Assembly: GCA_027314465.1 (NCBI GenBank)
Contig: DAHVAU010000024.1
Coordinates: 1 to 29,564, forward strand
Reading direction: 5' to 3'
Length of the DNA: 29,564 nt
Source of the DNA: Microcaldota archaeon
GTDB taxonomy: Archaea > Micrarchaeota > Micrarchaeia > Micrarchaeales > CABMGC01
The notes beneath the pieces were generated by a model. The model saw nothing but the letters and a program-made list of their open reading frames with translations. It had not been told where the DNA came from and searched no databases. Of this stretch, positions 7,097-15,094 are shown piece after piece (the first letter of the stretch is position 1; each line of letters starts with the position of its first letter). Position numbers and translations under genes: made by a program.

Positions 7097-8395
7097 ATGG
7101 CTATAAAGACCCCACAAGGCTCGACGATAGATATTCCAAGGGGCACCAGGGACTTCGCCCCAAGCCAGGCAATAGCAATGGACGAGATAACCTCTGTTGT
7201 AGCAGAGGTGTTCAGGAGGTTTGGGTTCTATCCTATCATGACCCCCGCGCTAGAACTGACAAAGGTGCTGACAGCAAAGGCTTACGGGGAGGGCCAGACC
7301 AAGGAGATGTATGTCATAGAGGGCTCTGAGTCTGCCCTGAGATTCGACCTCACTGTCCCTCTTGCGCGCTACATGGCGATGAACAAGGACACCCCACTCC
7401 CGTTCAAGAGGTACCAGATAGGCCCCGTGTGGAGGAAGGACGAGCCGCAGCGCATGCGCTCCAGGGAGTTCATGCAGGCGGACATAGACATCGTGGGGAG
7501 CGCAGAGGTGCAGAGCGATGCGGAGTGCATAGCCGCGTCGCTCACTGCAATAGAGTCCCTTGGCATCACTAACTACAGGCTGCTGCTTAGCAGCAGGCCG
7601 ATACTGGTCTCAGTGATAGGCCTTTTCAAGATAGCGCAGGACAAGTCACAGACTGCAATCAGGCTCATAGACAAGATGCCAAAGATCGGGGCCTCAGAGA
7701 CCATAGCGCAGCTCAAGGAGGCGGGTATAGACGGCAATGCCGCCCAGCAGCTCGTCTCGTTCATAACAGAGCGCATGTCTAACGAAGAGAAGCTGAGCAA
7801 GGTGGCGGCCAATGCCCCGGACTCAAAGCCCGAGGCAGCCAGGCTCTCGGCTCTTATTGCGGCCCTGGGCAGGTACGGGCTCAAGGGCGAGATAGAGATC
7901 GACTTTTCCCTGGCAAGGGGGCTAGACTACTACACCGGCGCCATATGGGAGGCAGTGGTTGAGATAGAAGGCAGCAGGCAGCCTACAATAGTTGCCGGAG
8001 GCAGGTATGATAATCTTATTGGAATTTACTCGAAGGCTCCCGCCCCTGCGGTGGGCTCATCAATAGGGCTTAGCAGGATATTCGACTTGATAGAAGGGCG
8101 CGCACTGCGCAAGAGCTATGCGGCGGCATTCATAGCGCAGATAGGGCAGGAGAACACACAATACGCTACGGACGCAGCAACAGCGCTGCGCGGCGCAGGG
8201 ATACGTGTGGATCTCAACGTGACTACGAGGGGAATATCAAAGCAGCTGGAGTACGCAAGCTCTCTAGGCATACACTACGTTATAATAGTGGGCAACAAGG
8301 AGCGCGAGGCAGGCAAGCTGAGGGTCAGGGACATGCTGGATGGGACAGAAGCCCTTTTAGATATGAGCCAGACAATAGAGAAGCTCAGTAAGTGA
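7097..8395 (+). CDS. hisS: Histidyl-tRNA synthetase
   Basis: A class II synthetase of 432 residues, the normal length, charging tRNA-His. Motif 1 is around 35-60; motif 2 with Arg-Tyr-Gln-Ile-Gly-Pro-Val-Trp-Arg is at about 105-113, followed by R-S-R-E-F. The HisA signature R-G-L-D-Y-Y-T-G is at 274-281, followed by G-G-R-Y-D-N-L (301-307). A C-terminal HGTP anticodon-binding domain starts near 340. The ATG start leaves an 11-base gap after thioredoxin and has no obvious Shine-Dalgarno. The next gene begins five bases after the stop. Confidence 0.97.
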   Translation: MAIKTPQGSTIDIPRGTRDFAPSQAIAMDEITSVVAEVFRRFGFYPIMTPALELTKVLTAKAYGEGQTKEMYVIEGSESALRFDLTVPLARYMAMNKDTPLPFKRYQIGPVWRKDEPQRMRSREFMQADIDIVGSAEVQSDAECIAASLTAIESLGITNYRLLLSSRPILVSVIGLFKIAQDKSQTAIRLIDKMPKIGASETIAQLKEAGIDGNAAQQLVSFITERMSNEEKLSKVAANAPDSKPEAARLSALIAALGRYGLKGEIEIDFSLARGLDYYTGAIWEAVVEIEGSRQPTIVAGGRYDNLIGIYSKAPAPAVGSSIGLSRIFDLIEGRALRKSYAAAFIAQIGQENTQYATDAATALRGAGIRVDLNVTTRGISKQLEYASSLGIHYVIIVGNKEREAGKLRVRDMLDGTEALLDMSQTIEKLSK

Positions 8396-8399
8396 TAAA

Positions 8400-8942
8400 A
8401 TGCCAGAGCCGTCAGTGACAGAGGTAACGGAGAAAGCTATACGCAAGGGAGGGATACTTGCAAAGCTGTATTTCGACATGCAGAGCGAGAAGCAGGAGGA
8501 CCTGCAGTCGCTGATGGTGGACCTCATAAACAACAGGCTGCTAAAGGCTCCAGGTGTCATATACTGCACTGGCAGCATAGACGAGCCGATAAAGCTCAAG
8601 GACGTGTACTCTACCAACGCCACTGTAGATGTTCTGTTCAACGACCTGGGGGCGATGATAAATGTAGCATTCAACTTCGCCCCAATCGGCGTGGATGTGA
8701 TCAAGCCCGAGGGCGAGTTCAGGATAAAGACCGGAGAGCTAAACGCCATAATGCTGGGCCTTTCGCAGATATCGGCCGACTACTCCAAGTACATACTCAC
8801 AAGGGTGCTGTCCAAAGGGGATCTGGACAAGGTGAACAAGGAGCTTGAGGTAAGGGACCGTATGGGGGCAAGGCTTATCAGGCACACGGGCGCAGAGGGC
8901 TCAGACAGAGAGATTCCTAAGGAAGAACCTCTTGAGCATTAG
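8400..8942 (+). CDS. Conserved-looking protein of unknown function downstream of hisS
   Basis: I cannot name this 180-residue soluble protein. Residues 1-60 are helical; then alternate predicted strands and a helix, with the segments G-V-I-Y-C-T-G-S-I-D-E-P-I, V-Y-S-T-N-A-T-V-D-V-L-F and F-A-P-I-G-V-D-V-I-K-P-E-G. A helix follows (I-S-A-D-Y-S-K-Y-I-L) and the tail is charged and low in complexity. I have an impression of similar proteins of 150-180 residues in other archaea but could not verify it. No catalytic or metal motif stands out. It begins five bases after hisS, so co-expression is near certain. Its last 42 bases overlap the 3' end of the convergent geranylgeranyl reductase gene. Confidence 0.8.
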   Translation: MPEPSVTEVTEKAIRKGGILAKLYFDMQSEKQEDLQSLMVDLINNRLLKAPGVIYCTGSIDEPIKLKDVYSTNATVDVLFNDLGAMINVAFNFAPIGVDVIKPEGEFRIKTGELNAIMLGLSQISADYSKYILTRVLSKGDLDKVNKELEVRDRMGARLIRHTGAEGSDREIPKEEPLEH

Positions 8943-10004
8943 GCTGGGCCTATCCATATCTCCGTATTCCCCCAAGAATCCATCCACCCCCAGTGCGTTC
9001 AGCACGTCTATGGCCCTTCCCATAAAACCAGTTCCTACTGAAGAGTATGCCTTATTTATTGCAGAGTGCATGGCAAGGTCCAGCCCATACCTGCGCATGA
9101 ACTGCGAGCTGTAATCAGAGAGCTTACCAGAGCCATCCAGATGGTTCTTGACGCTCTGCGCCGCCATTATTGCGGCATTGCCGCCGAATATGATGCCGCC
9201 GCCTGTGGTTGGCTTGACCTGCCCTGCTGCATCCCCTACAAGAAGCACTCCCGGGGAATCGCGCGCTATAAGACTTCTCATTCCGGTCGGAATGAGAAAT
9301 CCCCCTTCGCTTACAGGCCTTCTGCCCCCCAGTATCCTCTTCACTTCGCTGTGCTCTATGAACTTACTAAAGGACTTCCTTGCGTTCCCGTATCTCGAGT
9401 CCACTCCTATTCCTACCTCGAGCAGGTCCCTTGAGTTCGGGCACAGCCATGCAAAGAGGCCCCTGTATGCCGCGTTGTCGAAGAATAGCTCAACGATTCC
9501 ATCCTCCAGGGCCTCGACCTCGTATTCAGCCTTCCACGTCAGCACCATGCCTGGGGAGGCTCCCATCCCAAAGTGCGAGGCCACTGCAGACACTGCGCCA
9601 TCTGCGCCAATTACAACCCCGTTTCCGGCCAGCCTGTCCAGCTCAGCGCCGTATATCCTCCTTGATCCAATAACAGCGGCGCCATTGGCCACAGCCTCGT
9701 CATGGCACGCGTCGTTTAGCCTCTTGCGGTCAAGCACATATGCGACAGGTCTCTTTGACCTTATGCGCATTACGTGGCCAGCCGCGTGCACGTTGGCTCC
9801 GACCAGAGAGTTGGTGACGCAACCTGAGTAATCTATGCCTAGCGTAGAGAGCCCGCTTATGGACAGTATGCCAGATGCCCTAACCGGGATGCCCAGCCTG
9901 CGCTTCTGGTCATATACAGTAGCCTCTATTCCAAGCTCTCCAAGCCTCTTGGCCGCTATGAGCCCCGCCGTACCGGCACCTATTATTGAGACCTCACTTC
10001 GCAT
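8901..10004 (-). CDS. Geranylgeranyl reductase family flavoprotein
   Basis: A 367-residue FAD-dependent reductase. The N-terminal Rossmann motif G-A-G-T-A-G is at 9-14, and the second FAD motif V-G-D-A-A-G-Q-V-K-P-T-T-G-G-G lies near the C-terminal third, the geranylgeranyl reductase hallmark. A divergent form of the Y-x-W-x-F-P substrate motif appears as F-A-W-L-C-P. Archaeal members saturate the isoprenoid chains of digeranylgeranylglycerophospholipids at the membrane; some act on other polyprenols. I take the ATG at 10004 rather than a TTG three codons upstream, because the Rossmann strand begins right after it. The gene is divergent from aglB and may share its intergenic region. Confidence 0.88.
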   Translation of the reverse strand: MRSEVSIIGAGTAGLIAAKRLGELGIEATVYDQKRRLGIPVRASGILSISGLSTLGIDYSGCVTNSLVGANVHAAGHVMRIRSKRPVAYVLDRKRLNDACHDEAVANGAAVIGSRRIYGAELDRLAGNGVVIGADGAVSAVASHFGMGASPGMVLTWKAEYEVEALEDGIVELFFDNAAYRGLFAWLCPNSRDLLEVGIGVDSRYGNARKSFSKFIEHSEVKRILGGRRPVSEGGFLIPTGMRSLIARDSPGVLLVGDAAGQVKPTTGGGIIFGGNAAIMAAQSVKNHLDGSGKLSDYSSQFMRRYGLDLAMHSAINKAYSSVGTGFMGRAIDVLNALGVDGFLGEYGDMDRPSLMLKRFFLRNLSV

Positions 10005-10080
10005 TAAGCACAACCTTAATAATAGTTAAGAATAAGATATCTCAGACAAGCATTAATTACTTTTTGCTGGCAATGATTGG

Positions 10081-13000
10081 ATGTCTTTACTGGCTGCAAT
10101 ACTAATAGGACTAATCACCATAATAGTGCCTGGATTCTTCTTGGCCCTAGCTCTACTCAAAAAGACAGACCTGCCAATGTTTGCCATAGTCTGCATAGGG
10201 TTCATATTCGGATTAATATTCCCCCCCACGATGATCTGGCTTGAGTCATATCTCATGCCAGTCTCCAGCGCATTCTCGTTCTCCACTGGCCTGTACAACG
10301 TCAACGTGGTGATACTCACAATCATAGGCGTGGCAGGCAGCTTCTGGCAGGGGGCGTTCAGCTTCAATCTCGACGACATCAAGTCAATCGGGAGCAAGCG
10401 CACAGGCAGCTCCATACGAAGGGACATGGAGCGCGACCAGCGCAAGAGGCTGGAGAATGTAAGAAGGGAGGTATCATCGCTAAGCATAGACACAAGGATA
10501 GTCAGGGAGCACCAGCGCGAGGAGGACGATCTAATAAAGCGCCACAAGGAGGAGATGGGCATGGCTCAGTCCCTTGGCCAGGAAGAGAAGACCAAGATGC
10601 TCGAAGCGCATAGCGAGCAGGAGCGCAGGCTCTTCGAGGAGCATGAATCCGAGGAGCGCAGGCTCATAAACAGCGCAACTGCCTCAAGCGCCACGGCCCC
10701 ATTCAAAATCGACATCGCGTGGGTGGCTCTAATTGTGATAATGCTGCTGGTGTTCGCATCAAGGATGATGAGCATAGGCCAGGCACCAAGGTACTTCGAG
10801 TTCGATCCTTACTATGACATGATGAGCACGCAGTTCATACTCACATATGGCTACCAGCTGCTATACAGCCATTCTGCATGGCCGATGCTCGCGAACGGCA
10901 CCATACAGAGGATACAGCCCATAGTGCCGTATCTGGAGGCGTACTGGTACAACATAGCAGGCGCAACGCCCAGCAGCGCCACGATAAACACAACGCTGCT
11001 CTCTCAGGTGAGCAGCTTCTACCCGCCCATAACTGCAGCGTTGCTGGCATTCGTGGTCTTCCTGTTCCTCTATCAGGACTACGGGAAATGGGTTGGCCTT
11101 CTTGGCGCCGCTCTCACTGCCGCGATGCCGGTTCTGATAACAACATTCATAGCAGGCGAGCAGCTTCTGGAGCCCTGGGGCATATTCGCGCTGTTCTTCT
11201 TCTATGCTGCATATCTGCTTGCGATAAAAAGGCCCGAGGATCCAAGGCTTGCCATACTTGCAGGAGTAGCGTTCGCATCAAACTACCTCGGAGCGCACTA
11301 CTATACCGTAACCGCAGGAATATTCGCAGGGTACATACTGCTCCAGGGAGTCATAAACGTGATCAGGAAGAAGGACAACATGAGCTTCTACAAGATGAAT
11401 GTAATCATACTCATAGTAGCAATAATCACCTATGCACTGTACAACGCCTATGCAGCCACCCTCACCGAGAGGACTGCCAGCATCCTTGGCATACCAATAA
11501 TCATAGGGTTCGCAATATTCTCGCTCGCCGGCGTGTTCGTGCTCGACTATCTTTCGAAGAGGCTCTCAAGCAACAGCACTCTTGCAGGCATGAACTCATC
11601 GCAGACTGCCAACTACGCCTTCCTTGCAGTGCTTGCAGCGTTCCTCATAGGCCTCACGGCGCTGCTCTACGGCGTAGTGGGCTACTTCATATTCGTGGCC
11701 CCCCTGATACTAATGGAGATCGTGGCATATCCTGTCATAGCCCTTCACCTGCTCAGAAAGCAGCCGTCGCATACGGTGCACCTGAAGGTATCCATGGAGA
11801 TACTAATGGCCCTTGGCGCTCTGGCCCTAATAGTGATCTTCCTGACGCCTCTGGGCAAGCCTTTCTTCTCATACATCAGCCTCAGCAAGAAGTTCACAAC
11901 GCCTTCATCGCCTCTGTTCATGACAGTGCAGGAGTACGCCCCCACTGGCGCGAATTATGATTTCGGCGCAGCAGGCTTTGGCCTCATCGGCGCGAGCATA
12001 GGCGGCGTGAACATAATAGTGTGGGCGGTGCTCGCCCTCTTCTCCGTGATGGCCACGCTGGCCATATACCGCAGGGATTCCAGATCGAGCATACTTGCGT
12101 ATGCCGCCGTATGGCCTGTTGCCGTTGCAGGGATGATAGAGGTGAAATACCTGCCCCACTTCGGAGTCGGCTACATAATAGCGATCTGCGTTATCATAGG
12201 CGAGATAGGCTCGTATTACACCACAGCCCTGGGCAATAGGACAAAGCTCATACTTCAGGCAGTAGGCGTCATAATCATTCTGGCAACTGCGCTGCCTACA
12301 GCATACGAACTGCTATCTGCAGCCGCTAACACGAACTGCAATTCCATAGCAAGCTCGAACAACACCCTGGGATCTGTGCTCTACTGCAACACAGTCCCTA
12401 ACTACTGGCTCGCTGCTACTGCATGGATGAGGCAGAACGCAGGCCCGTACGCTCCGCGCATACTTGCATGGTGGGACTACGGCGACTGGATAAACTGGTT
12501 CGGCAACAGCAACGCGGTGATAAGGGGAGACAACTCGGTGCCTGCCGCGGACTACGCAACGGCCGCCCAGTACGTGTTCACTCCAAAGGACGGATACACA
12601 TCATCGGAGCTTGCCACTTACATGGCCAGCGTGCAGTCCAAGTGGATACTAATGGACAACCAGCTCGTGCCAAAGTGGGGCGCGCTTGACTTCCTGGCGT
12701 GCATAGACACGAACCAGACCTCTTACTCCTACGCCGTATCGCAGGGGCAGGCGCAGAATCCAAAGCAGCCATACGCACTGGGCACATCCGGATGCGAGGT
12801 AGCCCACGACCCGGCATATCTCATGATATCCATATCGCAGAACCTGAACAGCTACTGCCAGTTCTCAAACAATGTCACAGCGCCTGCGTTCAAAGGCCTT
12901 GTGGTAGTCGGCCAGTCTATAGTCAACCAGACGTACTGTGTGCCTGAGTCGTTCCTTGTGACCGGAAACGCAACATACCTGCTCTCACCCAACGGCAGCA

Positions 13001-13341
13001 GGACCAACGCGATTCTGACTTCGCAGTTCTACGGAGGCTCGCAGATAATAAGCGGAACCCAGTTCATCAGCTTCATGCTGCTGTATGCTCCGAACGGTCC
13101 CAACTCCACAATAACCGATGCGCCTTCCCAGTTCTACAACTCAACATACTACAGGGGCTTTTTCCTGGGCAAGGTGGGCAAGGGGCTCACACTGGCCTAT
13201 CCGAGCAACTTCACAGGGATAAACTACGTGAATACGACCGCACCTATAATGATATACCAGCTTGACAACTACAGCGGCCCGCTCCCAACGGTGACGTCAA
13301 AGCCGAGCTATGCGCATAATAACTACACGCTGCCTGGTTGA
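10081..13341 (+). CDS. aglB: Oligosaccharyltransferase AglB (STT3 family) with N-terminal membrane/coiled-coil extension
   Basis: A 1086-residue GT-C enzyme that transfers a lipid-linked glycan to Asn in N-glycosylation sequons outside the membrane. The STT3 core starts near 211: D242 in F-E-F-D-P-Y-Y-D (acceptor-side Asp), E618 in T-V-Q-E-Y, W-W-D-Y-G at 797-801, and a DK-type motif D859-N-Q-L-V-P-K865. About 13 membrane helices precede the soluble C-terminal domain. Unusual is residues 1-210: three hydrophobic segments (about 2-27, 33-57, 74-95), then about 100 highly charged residues rich in Arg, Glu and His, probably a coiled coil. The usual DPYYH is DPYYD here. The C-terminal domain has several N-x-S/T sequons. 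A glycosyltransferase gene follows directly. Confidence 0.95.
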   Translation: MSLLAAILIGLITIIVPGFFLALALLKKTDLPMFAIVCIGFIFGLIFPPTMIWLESYLMPVSSAFSFSTGLYNVNVVILTIIGVAGSFWQGAFSFNLDDIKSIGSKRTGSSIRRDMERDQRKRLENVRREVSSLSIDTRIVREHQREEDDLIKRHKEEMGMAQSLGQEEKTKMLEAHSEQERRLFEEHESEERRLINSATASSATAPFKIDIAWVALIVIMLLVFASRMMSIGQAPRYFEFDPYYDMMSTQFILTYGYQLLYSHSAWPMLANGTIQRIQPIVPYLEAYWYNIAGATPSSATINTTLLSQVSSFYPPITAALLAFVVFLFLYQDYGKWVGLLGAALTAAMPVLITTFIAGEQLLEPWGIFALFFFYAAYLLAIKRPEDPRLAILAGVAFASNYLGAHYYTVTAGIFAGYILLQGVINVIRKKDNMSFYKMNVIILIVAIITYALYNAYAATLTERTASILGIPIIIGFAIFSLAGVFVLDYLSKRLSSNSTLAGMNSSQTANYAFLAVLAAFLIGLTALLYGVVGYFIFVAPLILMEIVAYPVIALHLLRKQPSHTVHLKVSMEILMALGALALIVIFLTPLGKPFFSYISLSKKFTTPSSPLFMTVQEYAPTGANYDFGAAGFGLIGASIGGVNIIVWAVLALFSVMATLAIYRRDSRSSILAYAAVWPVAVAGMIEVKYLPHFGVGYIIAICVIIGEIGSYYTTALGNRTKLILQAVGVIIILATALPTAYELLSAAANTNCNSIASSNNTLGSVLYCNTVPNYWLAATAWMRQNAGPYAPRILAWWDYGDWINWFGNSNAVIRGDNSVPAADYATAAQYVFTPKDGYTSSELATYMASVQSKWILMDNQLVPKWGALDFLACIDTNQTSYSYAVSQGQAQNPKQPYALGTSGCEVAHDPAYLMISISQNLNSYCQFSNNVTAPAFKGLVVVGQSIVNQTYCVPESFLVTGNATYLLSPNGSRTNAILTSQFYGGSQIISGTQFISFMLLYAPNGPNSTITDAPSQFYNSTYYRGFFLGKVGKGLTLAYPSNFTGINYVNTTAPIMIYQLDNYSGPLPTVTSKPSYAHNNYTLPG

Positions 13342-13343
13342 AG

Positions 13344-14483
13344 ATGGCCATGAAAATAATCCTACTGCAGCCCTACCTGAACCTGAGGGGAGGCGTAGAG
13401 CGCGTTATACTAAAGGTTGCACAGCACTACAACGCCAGCATATATGTGCTGGAGTACGACAAGGCGGCCACATTCCCGCAGTTCGGCGATGTGGATGTGC
13501 AGGTCATAGGAAAGGATGTGCCGCTGTCAGACCGCCTGCCATACAGAGCCTCGCAGGGCTACAGGTACGGGTACAATTTCTACAACCTGAGGATAAAGGA
13601 GGATTACGACGTGCTCAATCCGCACATATCCCCCAGCGAGTGGATAAGGCACAGAAACGGCAGGGTTCTGTGGTACTGCCATACGCCCCCAAGAGAGGTC
13701 TACGACCTCTACGAGACCAGGATGCAGAACAGGTCGTACAAGCAGAAGCTCATATACGCGGCGCTTGTTGGCACGTACAAGCTGATGGCAAGGGGCATAA
13801 CCAAGAACATAGAGCAGATAGCAACAAACAGCCAGAACACCAAGTCGAGGATAACAAAGTACTACGGCAGGGATTCCAAGGTGATAAATCCGGGGGTGGA
13901 CTTCAGGGACTTCTATACCGACGGGGATTCAAAGTACTTCTTCTATCCATCAAGGTTCGTGGTGAACAAGCGGCAGGATTACGTAATAAATGCGTTCAGC
14001 CAGTTCACAAAGAAGACCGCCAGGAAGGGATACAAGCTCATACTCTCAGGCACCCTGTCAAGGGACCCGGAGCACGTGAAGTACTTCGAGAAGCTCAAGT
14101 CCATGTCAAAAGGCCTCAACGTCCAGTTCAAGACCAACATAGACGACGATGAGCTGAAAAAGCTGTACGCCGGCTCCAGTGCAGTTCTCTTCGCTGCGAT
14201 AAACGAGGACTATGGTTTCATACCGCTAGAGGCAATGGCGAGCTTCAAGCCGGTGATATCGGTTAATGAGGGAGGGCCCAGGGAGACTGTGGCCGACGGG
14301 AAGACGGGATTTCTGGTAAGCTCCCCATCAGAGATGGCAGAGAAGATGCTCATGTTCGCCGAAGATAAGGCTCTTGCGCAGCAGATGGGCAAGGCAGGCA
14401 GGCGCAGCGTGGAGCGCAAGTACTCATGGGAGTCATTCTTCGAAAAGCTTGACCCGCTTCTAAGGGATGTGAGCAAGAAGTAG
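13344..14483 (+). CDS. GT4-family glycosyltransferase
   Basis: A GT-B fold enzyme of about 379 residues that transfers an activated sugar, probably onto the glycan carrier used by AglB. The N-terminal domain begins I-I-L-L-Q-P-Y-L-N-L-R-G-G-V-E-R, the acceptor-side glycine loop. The C-terminal domain has Y-P-S-R-F and the E-x7-E motif in E-D-Y-G-F-I-P-L-E with the following A-M-A-S-F-K-P-V-I, typical of retaining GT4 enzymes. There is no signal peptide, so it works on the cytoplasmic face. Two ATGs (13344, 13350) fit; a TTG at 13338 overlapping the aglB stop is less likely. The sugar cannot be deduced. Tight linkage to aglB supports a role in N-glycan assembly. Confidence 0.92.
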   Translation: MAMKIILLQPYLNLRGGVERVILKVAQHYNASIYVLEYDKAATFPQFGDVDVQVIGKDVPLSDRLPYRASQGYRYGYNFYNLRIKEDYDVLNPHISPSEWIRHRNGRVLWYCHTPPREVYDLYETRMQNRSYKQKLIYAALVGTYKLMARGITKNIEQIATNSQNTKSRITKYYGRDSKVINPGVDFRDFYTDGDSKYFFYPSRFVVNKRQDYVINAFSQFTKKTARKGYKLILSGTLSRDPEHVKYFEKLKSMSKGLNVQFKTNIDDDELKKLYAGSSAVLFAAINEDYGFIPLEAMASFKPVISVNEGGPRETVADGKTGFLVSSPSEMAEKMLMFAEDKALAQQMGKAGRRSVERKYSWESFFEKLDPLLRDVSKK

Positions 14484-14912
14484 CTATATGAGGGCCTTGA
14501 GCTTGGAGCTCTTGTAGCGCTGCTGCTTATACGGTCCCAGCCTTACTATGCGCGGATGCAGCCTGTTCCGGTCCAGAAACTGCCTAAGGTAGAGCATATC
14601 GATCCTCTGGTCGTACCCAAACACAAGCACATCCGGCCTGTACCTGAGCAGCACCTTGTACACGTCGTTCCATCCTCTGGCAACTCTCTCCCCGAGCACC
14701 GCCTTGTGAACGAATCTGAGGGAGCTGACCATCTCAAGCCTTGACTGCTCGTCTATCAGCGGCTCCCTTCCCTTGAGCTTTTTTATGTTGATGTCCCTGG
14801 CAACCACCACTATCAGCCTGCCGTACCTGCTCGCCATCTTCAGGTAGTGCAGATGCCCTGGGTGGAACACGTCAAAGGATCCGAATGCCATAGCTGTCCT
14901 GGCCCTAGTCAT
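14484..14912 (-). CDS. ribL: Cytidylyltransferase-fold nucleotidyltransferase, probably RibL-type FAD synthase
   Basis: A 142-residue nucleotidyltransferase with F-G-S-F-D-V-F-H-P-G-H at 10-20, the H-x-G-H site. The length, H-L-H-Y-L-K after the motif and V-V-V-A-R-D are like archaeal RibL, which adenylates FMN to FAD. Glycerol-3-phosphate cytidylyltransferases (TagD-like) share the same features, and an ISSTR-like motif is replaced by D-E-Q-S-R-L-E-M-V, so a lipid- or glycan-linked substrate remains possible next to glycosylation genes. The ATG has GGTGG (14921-14925) upstream at suitable spacing, and a TATA box is at 14951-14961. Its stop abuts the stop of the convergent glycosyltransferase gene. 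Confidence 0.82.
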   Translation of the reverse strand: MTRARTAMAFGSFDVFHPGHLHYLKMASRYGRLIVVVARDINIKKLKGREPLIDEQSRLEMVSSLRFVHKAVLGERVARGWNDVYKVLLRYRPDVLVFGYDQRIDMLYLRQFLDRNRLHPRIVRLGPYKQQRYKSSKLKALI

Positions 14913-14950
14913 TCATAGCCACCAAGTATGCATTACTTATGGCTCCAATG

Positions 14951-14961
14951 CTTTATAAACC
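14951..14961 (-). promoter_or_regulatory. TATA box for the ribL-like gene
   Basis: The minus strand reads GGTTTATAAAG, a good archaeal box A, about 40-50 bases before the ribL-like ATG, predicting a start near 14930. It sits beside the inverted repeat upstream of the divergent thermosome gene. Confidence 0.5.
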
Positions 14962-14972
14962 GACATCTGCCG

Positions 14973-14991
14973 TATAGATCAAGGATCTATA
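14973..14991. promoter_or_regulatory. Perfect inverted repeat upstream of the thermosome promoter (candidate operator)
   Basis: Arms TATAGATC (14973-14980) and GATCTATA (14984-14991) flank a three-base AAG spacer. The dyad ends two bases before an AT-rich TATA-like box (14994-15006) of the thermosome gene and is 12 bases from the ribL-like TATA box on the other strand. Position and symmetry fit a dimeric regulator binding next to TBP/TFB. Euryarchaeal heat-shock promoters have such regulators (for example Phr); whether one exists here is unknown. Confidence 0.5.
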
Positions 14992-14993
14992 GA

Positions 14994-15006
14994 AAAATAT
15001 AAAAAG
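14994..15006 (+). promoter_or_regulatory. Thermosome TATA box, distal candidate
   Basis: AAAATATAAAAAG, a good archaeal box A. It would start transcription near 15028 and give a leader of about 65 bases. It lies directly beside the inverted repeat at 14973-14991. Confidence 0.5.
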
Positions 15007-15064
15007 CTGTTCTTACTATTATACATAGGATTAACATATCATAAACACTGTGTTGTGATATTCT

Positions 15065-15075
15065 TCTTATAAAAT
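15065..15075 (+). promoter_or_regulatory. Thermosome TATA box, proximal candidate
   Basis: CTTATAAAATA 20-30 bases before the ATG, which would give an almost leaderless transcript. Against it, an AGGGGA ribosome-binding element at 15085-15090 would then be outside the message. The distal box is therefore my preferred choice. Confidence 0.3.
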
Positions 15076-15094
15076 AAATCTAAAAGGGGAAACT

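Noticed and set aside
10878..11960. A 360-codon plus-strand frame within aglB
   Set aside because: A shifted frame of the AglB gene. The product is rich in Arg, His, Ser and Cys with no hydrophobic pattern, while AglB motifs run in the other frame.
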